Below are positions 58,026 through 64,000 of a DNA stretch of 64,000 nucleotides, piece by piece. The DNA comes from Taeniopygia guttata (Eukaryota; Chordata; Aves; Passeriformes; Estrildidae): positions 8,376,001-8,440,000 of the forward strand of contig NC_133026.1 of assembly GCF_048771995.1 (NCBI RefSeq), given 5' to 3'. Each line of letters begins with the position of its first letter. The first letter of the stretch is position 1. The position numbers and the translations under genes are program-made. The notes beneath the pieces were generated by a model that saw nothing but the letters and a program-made list of their open reading frames with translations, ran no database searches and was not told the DNA's origin.

Positions 58026-60768
58026 GTCTAGGCAAGCTCGTGCTGCTTGTAGGTGCAGGAAGCTGGGAGAGCCTGAGTGGCTCGTTATGGTAGGTGAGAT
58101 GCAGTGTGGTGACTAACTCAGCCTTGCCACCACAGTGCTTCCTTGAATCCTACAGACCCATAAGTGGCTTTTGAAAATGTCACTCAGGTAGCCTAATGTT
58201 GCTCAAGCTGTTTGGTGAATCAAGAATCAGGCTGTGAATGGCAAGCCCTACAGAGGAAAAAGCAAAAGAACTCCACACCTTTCATTTTTCACATCACAAA
58301 CACAACATAGAATGGATATCTTTAATTTGTATTCACATCTTCTAACCTGATGCCTTAAAGATCACTATTATTTTCCCTAGAAATAAGGATTATTTCAATC
58401 TATGCTTAGATTATCAGCCTCCAAAAAACCTCTGCTAAGATCTTAATGTTCTATACATGACAACCACTTAGAAAAACAAGATTTTTTTTGTTCTTACACT
58501 GTGCAGTTTTTATTTCCTGTTGAATGCATTTATTATGTATTAACATAATTACTTTAATTTATTACCTTAGTAAATGTCAGGCCCATAAGATGTCAGCGTG
58601 TTCCGTGGGTTACACTGCATTCATTCTGTTTAACAAAGAACCGCCAACAAATGATCAAACTCAGCGTCACGGTTCTACTTCACATCGGCATTTTTTAAAG
58701 ACCATTGTGCAATAAAAAATGTGCACTTGTAATTAAATTCTGCCTTTGTTTATACCTATTGTGTACTCCTGTTGTGATCCATGCAGACTGAGACCATGTC
58801 CAGCTGGCTGGGATGCTGAAAAGCCCTGTGCTGCTAGTTCTAATCCTGGTCCTTTTAATGCATTAAATCACTCTCACACCCTGCATTTAAGACAGAGGTT
58901 TTTCTTGTTTGATTTTTTGTCCCCTAAAGTTTAAAAATATCAGAACCCTCAAATTTGCTGTTTGAAAACCTCTTAGATTTTACTTAACACATGGGATAGA
59001 ATAAGAAATGATCCCAGGAAGTTTATCTAAATTTGGTTCCTGATCCCAGATCACGATCACATTCATCTTTACCTATGATGTGATCAGGATCACAGCATAT
59101 TTACACTTATTCATGGTTTCACTATAAAAATGCAGATTTTTGGAGCAAGTACATATTAGAGGCACTAGCTACAACACTGTACATCATATATCATATTCCC
59201 CAGCAGCAGGTACTTCACACGTAACTGCTGACCATGCTGTCCTCTTAGGGAAGGGCTGAAGTATCCTCCTCGGACTTCTGGAGCTCCAGTACAATCTTTT
59301 TGTTCTCTAAGGAAGGTATACAACTTCCTGTTGAGGGTTATAGACCCATGTTTTTCAAAAGAAATTATTGCAAACACTATTTGTGATCTGTATTGGCAGA
59401 ATGCACTGGAATGACTCCATAAAAGTCATGTTTGGTTCATATACTGTCAATAATTGTAAGAGTAGCCTAATCTGGCATATTCACAGACTATATGATTTCA
59501 AATATTTGCCTTTGATTATGTCAGTGCAATGCATTGACAAGCTCAAAGAAGGCAGAAGTTGTCTTGACAAAGCATCTGTAGTTTCTATTTCTGTAAAATA
59601 TCCCCATGGCTTTTTATCCCTTCTTAAAACACTGCATGATTTCTAAGATCTATGCTACAGTATTTAAGATATAAGTTATTCATGATTTTCTACAAAACAA
59701 AAAAGCTTCATGGGCTGATAGCAAGGGAGATGAAAATAAAAATATCAGGGAACCAGTTTCTCTCCAGATTGGAATGAAAATCCAGTGTTTTCTTCAAACC
59801 ACTCATCTCACTGTGAGCAGACTGATTTCTGGGAGTATAGAAGGAGTGGACAAAACTGTCTGAACAAACCTGTTTGAGTAGGACTCTATTAGACCAGGTT
59901 TTCTATATCTGTGCAGCCCAAAGAACGCCTCAAGAGAGTTGTTGAAGTCTAATATAGTTTATGAAAGATCATAAATATCTCCTCTCCAAAGACCTTAATT
60001 TATTTTCAAACTTGATATATCGAGTTCCCAGAACAAACAGATAATCCTTCTAAAATGCAGGCATAAACTATAAAGACATGCTCCTAAGAAGCAAAATCAT
60101 TGACATTTTTGATCAAAATCTACAGTTTTTGTCTTGACATAGAATCCTAACAACTTTTCTCTGAATTTTTTTAAAATCATCATTAAAAATTATTGTGACA
60201 GGAAATTTTTCATTCTAGATTAAATGAAGAAGTACATCTTCAATCCTTCCTCTTTAAGTTGTTATTGGAATGACTGAAAACTCCCAATCCTTCACATTTT
60301 AGGCAAGAAAATTTGCACCTAGGTGTCAACTAAAGCTATCTTCTTGCCAGTCTGGAGATGCCACCAGTATTCTCAGCTCTGATCATAACTGGGCTTCTCT
60401 CCTTCATCATTGCTCCTGGAGAAACAGAGGTCTGCAAGCAGCAATCTTTGCAGTGAGTACCTTTGTGGATGATTTCTCATGGATTTATGAATGAAAATCT
60501 ATTGTCCAGCTTGTCCAGCTTTTTTGTGGATTTTTTTTCCCTCTGAGAACACTGTTCTATTCTTTCTTGCTGAGAAATGCAGAGAATTTCAACTTAAGAC
60601 CTTTTAAAAAGTAATATGATCAAAAATGTCTGTTTTTCTTTCAGAATGGTACATTTTACTTACTCATTCTCTGTTGAAGAATGAGAAGGAGCATTTATAT
60701 ATATATAAATGTCGTTATATATATAACAACATTCTATACAAGCCCTTCTATATAGCAATATTTTTTTT
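58026..60768. other. SHH upstream flank, no gene seen
   Basis: This is AT-rich unique sequence. A possible conserved block at 58,500-58,740 is listed separately. A self-complementary TA-rich stretch, TATATATATA and TTATATATATAA either side of ATGTCG, lies at about 60,696-60,726. Confidence 0.45.
58500..58740. promoter_or_regulatory. Candidate conserved non-coding block about 11 kb upstream of SHH
   Basis: AT-rich homeodomain cores (ATTAACATAATTACTTTAAT) are followed by a stretch retaining CpGs (GCGTCACGG, CACATCGGC) and by AAATGATCAAAC, a TCF/LEF-like site. No repeat and no frame are seen. Appearance only; conservation not tested. Confidence 0.3.
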
Positions 60769-60901
60769 AGACTGTTGAGTACCAGACTCAGAAGGATCTC
60801 AGCTGGGACTGCATTTGCTGTGAAGATGCAGAACTTTCTTTGGACTTGATGATCTTAGAGGTATTTTCCAACCTAAATGATTTTATTATCTTATTTTATG
60901 T
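60769..60901 (+). mobile_element. CR1 LINE 3' tail, + orientation
   Basis: The sequence TTGGACTTGATGATCTTAGA at 60,840-60,859, then TTTTCCAACCTAAATG and decayed octamers (ATTTTATTATCTTATTTTATG-like), matches the last bases of a CR1 element. The upstream boundary is vague. Short and old. Confidence 0.7.
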
Positions 60902-62866
60902 TGGGGTCCTGTACCTACTTTTGATAAGAGGTTAAAAACGTGAAAGTTCAACCTTGCAAGTGTCTGTTGCATGATCTAAGCAGTGTGGAAGGACATGGCT
61001 TGTTTCAGATGAGGCCTCCTTCCCTCCACAGACAGACAGCCAGGCACAGCTGTCAGTGAGGAATTTTTCCCAGGTAGGTAAGTTGGAGTCTTAGCCTGAT
61101 GACATCAGCCACAATTCTAATTTCATCTTCACTACCTCGTTTTGAGGCCAGTCATGGAAGAAGAAGCTATCACTGTGAATGTGCTGTGGGGTAAGCTGTT
61201 TTCACACTTTGATCTCCTTTCTGCTGGAATGTCTTGATGCATCCTGGATCCAAGGAGGAGATGAGCTGGAATATGCCTTTGTTACTTATGCAATTTGTGA
61301 GCTTAATTTTATAAAGTAGTGTGCCTAGGGCTTTCCTCAGCACATTTTTGAGGGAAAAGAGAATCTCACAAGAATTATTAAAATGTCCCTTAAGATGAAT
61401 GCCCGCCACACTTCTGGAACCTGTGCTTAGTCCTGTTCTCCTTGTGAGGGTTTCAAGCACCTTCAAAGTGAATGCTAAGACAAATAAGATAGTCATCTTG
61501 GTGCTCTGTCTCTTGAGTGAAGTATAGCAGAATTTCTCTTTCCATGAGCTGGGTCATTAGATTTCAGTCATGAGTGGCCAGCAGCTATGAGATTTTTCTC
61601 AGAGCAGAGACTGTCAATCACATCAGATCTGATTCATTTTGTGACATGGCTAGGCATCCAAAATGTAACAGGCTGAGACCAATAAACTAATTTCATTTTA
61701 ATCTATGGAAGATTTGTGGCTTTTATGCTGAAATACCAGGGTTCAAAGCAGCTGGTTTCACCACATTCTTGGTGCTGCCCCCTCCTTTAGCCCACAGTAG
61801 CAGAATCACATGGAACAATTTATGAGCTTGTGTTCATCCGAGACCTTGTGTTTCTTTGCTTACTGTACCTTTCTATCTATAAAAAAATTTAAATAAATAT
61901 GTTTAAATGAGTCAGTGATTATTGAACTGGGAAGCAGATCTGAGTTTGACATTAAACGTAACACATCCATATTGGGGTGCAGGAAGTAAAGAAAAAAAAA
62001 ACAAACAACAAAACTTTAACATTTTCACATGCCAGTAAAACTAACTTTCATGTACTCTAAATAAAAGAAAGGTAAGATGTGTTTGGGAATAAAGACACAG
62101 CCTTCATATTCACTCTTCAAGTATACTCTGTTACAGCAGCATGATTCCTTTTATGATTGTATCCATCATGCTGTCAAAAAAAGAAATCTTATCTTCACTC
62201 ATTACTAAATATACAAAGAGCTGGGATTTCCACTTGGCAAATGCTCCTGTTTACCTGAAGGCTTGATTTTCCCTGCACTTTGATAAAGTTCATTTGCTGA
62301 GATAGACTATACTTTTTAATCCTTAAACTGCTTGAGTTTGTAAACCGAGTTTTGCTCTGAAGTAAGCAGCATGTGCAAGGAATTGCTATTTTCTTTAGGA
62401 AAATTAAAGATTTTGTTATGGAAGGGAGCCAAAGGGCCCATCTGGATCTGTCCTGTCTGAGTTGTGAGTTACAGCTCCTGTTTACAACTGCTCTGCAAAA
62501 TGAAGTCTAGGTGAGGATGCCTTCAGTAGTCACTGTCAGCCTTGTCTTCTCAAGTTTTTTGTCTTCAATAAAAGTTTATCAACAGTGGAGACACTCTCTT
62601 GGCATGTGTCACCCCCAGTACGCTTAGATCTTTCTAATGCTCTCTCTCATCATCAAAACCTTACATTAAATATATCAAAAGAATGTTGCCAGTTTAAAAG
62701 ACACAGGACCAGGCTCTCATGTGCCATAGGTGTACTTTTCTTTATACTGAATGTGAATAATCCTCTCTGAACATGTTGACACAGACAAACTTCCTGAATC
62801 TAAGTATTGCTCTGAGTGCCCTGGATTGCTTCTCTTTCTGTTGCACCCTTTCAAAACAAAGAAACA

Positions 62867-62867
<1 letters not shown>
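60902..62867. other. SHH upstream flank, no gene seen
   Basis: This is unique AT-rich sequence with an A run at 61,992-62,000. No coding exon, RNA gene or clear mobile element is recognised. Confidence 0.45.
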
Positions 62868-62897
<30 letters not shown>

Positions 62898-62909
62898 CTT
62901 CTTCTTCTT

Positions 62910-62968
<59 letters not shown>
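62868..62968 (+). repeat. Compound (CTT)24 - (ATT)n microsatellite
   Basis: CTT repeats 24 times without interruption (62,868-62,939). It then changes to ATT repeats (about 9 copies to 62,968) and decays into further ATT-rich sequence to about 63,010. The poly-Leu and poly-Lys frames across it are artefacts. Confidence 0.95.
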
Positions 62969-62969
<1 letters not shown>

Positions 62970-63010
62970 CATTTATTATTATTATTTCTATTATTATTAT
63001 TTCTATTATA

Positions 63011-64000
63011 ATAGCAACCACAAACTATCATTGAAATCATGGTCCCAGTTTTTTGAGCTGTGTCTAAATGTGAAATCACAAACAGCTCTCCACCTTGTTA
63101 TTGTAACAAGCACAACAGGGAAAGGGTGTTACTGTAACTCAAGTGCAGAAGTGATTTGCACAATAGATATGACAACTTTCCTTTGATTTGAGGCTTTGTC
63201 ATCCACTTTAGTGGTTACTACTGTGTCTGTGTCTCTACAAACTCTACTATTGTAGATATTTTGTTCTGTCTGAAACCTGCCTCCTTTGATTTGTGATCTT
63301 GGAGTTATGTGGATTTCTTTCTGCCCCCCTCCCATTCTTTTCTTATATTCCATTTCAGCATTATCCAATTTCCTGTAGGATTCAGTCTCTAAACTTTAAT
63401 CTACAGCAACTTGGTCCTGCTGTAAGATGGGAATAGTCCAACAGGTGGTGTTGGAGAAATCAAACACTAATTCACCTGGGTTAAAGAGTTCTGTTTCTCT
63501 TTAATATTTCTTTCTTGTTTTTAGTATTATTTTCTATTATATAGCCTGCATCATCTGTAGTGTTCAGTCTCATTCATCACATGTTCTTAGTCCAGTGAAT
63601 TAAGAGCTTTGGAGTCCTCATTAATGACTGTCTTTCTGTGCAGGTACAACCTGGTTAATTTAATCTCCTGGTTCATTGTTTCTTTCAGGTCACTGGCATA
63701 AAATATGAGCAATGATCACCCATACACTAATCCTTTTGAGTTTTCCCCTCCTATCCTGCCCTGATTTCACATTAACTTAAACTATAGTCCAGTTCCTTAT
63801 GAACAGAGTGACCTCCCCTTCAACCATTTGTGAGTTTATGCTTTTGCATGGTACCATCTCCAGAAGTCAAGAATTCTGATGTCCTTACATGATTTCCCTG
63901 TAGTTATGACTATCTTTAATTAAACAATTGCTTTCTAGGCGTTTCCCTGCTGTGTTCCTGATTAATGTTTCCAGTAACTTCCCAGTTTATGAATCAAAAT
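63011..64000. other. SHH upstream flank, right edge
   Basis: This is AT-rich unique sequence with no supported gene. Frames are short and cross no recognisable splice site or domain. Confidence 0.45.

Noticed and set aside
57004..58093. Frames of 90-140 residues near 57-58 kb
   Set aside because: They lie inside CR1 fragments, mostly in the antisense direction.
62742..63186. Poly-Lys and poly-Leu/Phe frames
   Set aside because: Translation of the CTT/ATT microsatellite.
47761..64000. Limb enhancer ZRS of SHH
   Set aside because: In vertebrates the ZRS lies within an intron of LMBR1, and no LMBR1 exon is visible here.

Overview
The window is vertebrate nuclear DNA, almost certainly from a bird and most plausibly a songbird. 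Three things support this: the Sonic hedgehog gene encodes a 425-residue protein with a bird-type N-terminus, the interspersed repeats are 5'-truncated CR1 LINEs, and introns and intergenic spacers are compact. It carries parts of two genes facing each other. RBM33 (+ strand) enters from the left edge, with its last two coding exons at 4615-4703 and 4886-4934 and a very long 3' UTR ending near 11,635. SHH (- strand) lies complete at about 36,860-47,697. This matches the RBM33/SHH neighbourhood known from other vertebrates (human 7q36).

Layout. 1-4614: RBM33 intron. 4615-11,635: RBM33 terminal exons and 3' UTR. 11,636-36,860: intergenic spacer between convergent genes, holding a 74-copy GGAAA array, two solo LTRs with target-site duplications, a CR1 remnant with readable ORF2 C-terminal residues, a 22/23-bp minisatellite of 29 units and a perfect 17-bp hairpin. 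36,860-38,021: probable SHH 3' UTR. 38,022-47,458: SHH coding exons 3, 2 and 1 (707, 262 and 309 nt) with introns of 3449 and 4710 bp. 47,459-47,760: 5' UTR with one upstream ORF, then TATA and CCAAT elements. 47,761-64,000: upstream flank of SHH, with no coding gene seen but candidate regulatory blocks, a 38-copy AGGG array, two adjacent CR1 copies on the - strand, a CR1 tail on the + strand and a CTT/ATT microsatellite.

Biology. SHH is a secreted morphogen made as a precursor. Its C-terminal Hint domain cleaves the chain at Gly-Cys and attaches cholesterol to the N-terminal signalling domain. Every residue checked for signal peptide, palmitoylation, zinc binding and autoprocessing is present, so the gene looks intact. 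In other vertebrates SHH is driven by distant and intronic enhancers. Several AT-rich blocks with FOX, homeodomain or ZEB-type sites are listed here as enhancer candidates; they rest on sequence appearance and position only.

Nothing seen amounts to a wholly new coding system. The most unusual signals are the CpG island in SHH intron 1 with strong splice donors on both strands, the perfect hairpin beside the minisatellite, the G-quadruplex-prone runs on the template strand next to the SHH exon 1 donor, and the very long uninterrupted polypurine arrays. Boundaries of UTRs, islands and candidate enhancers are estimates by eye.
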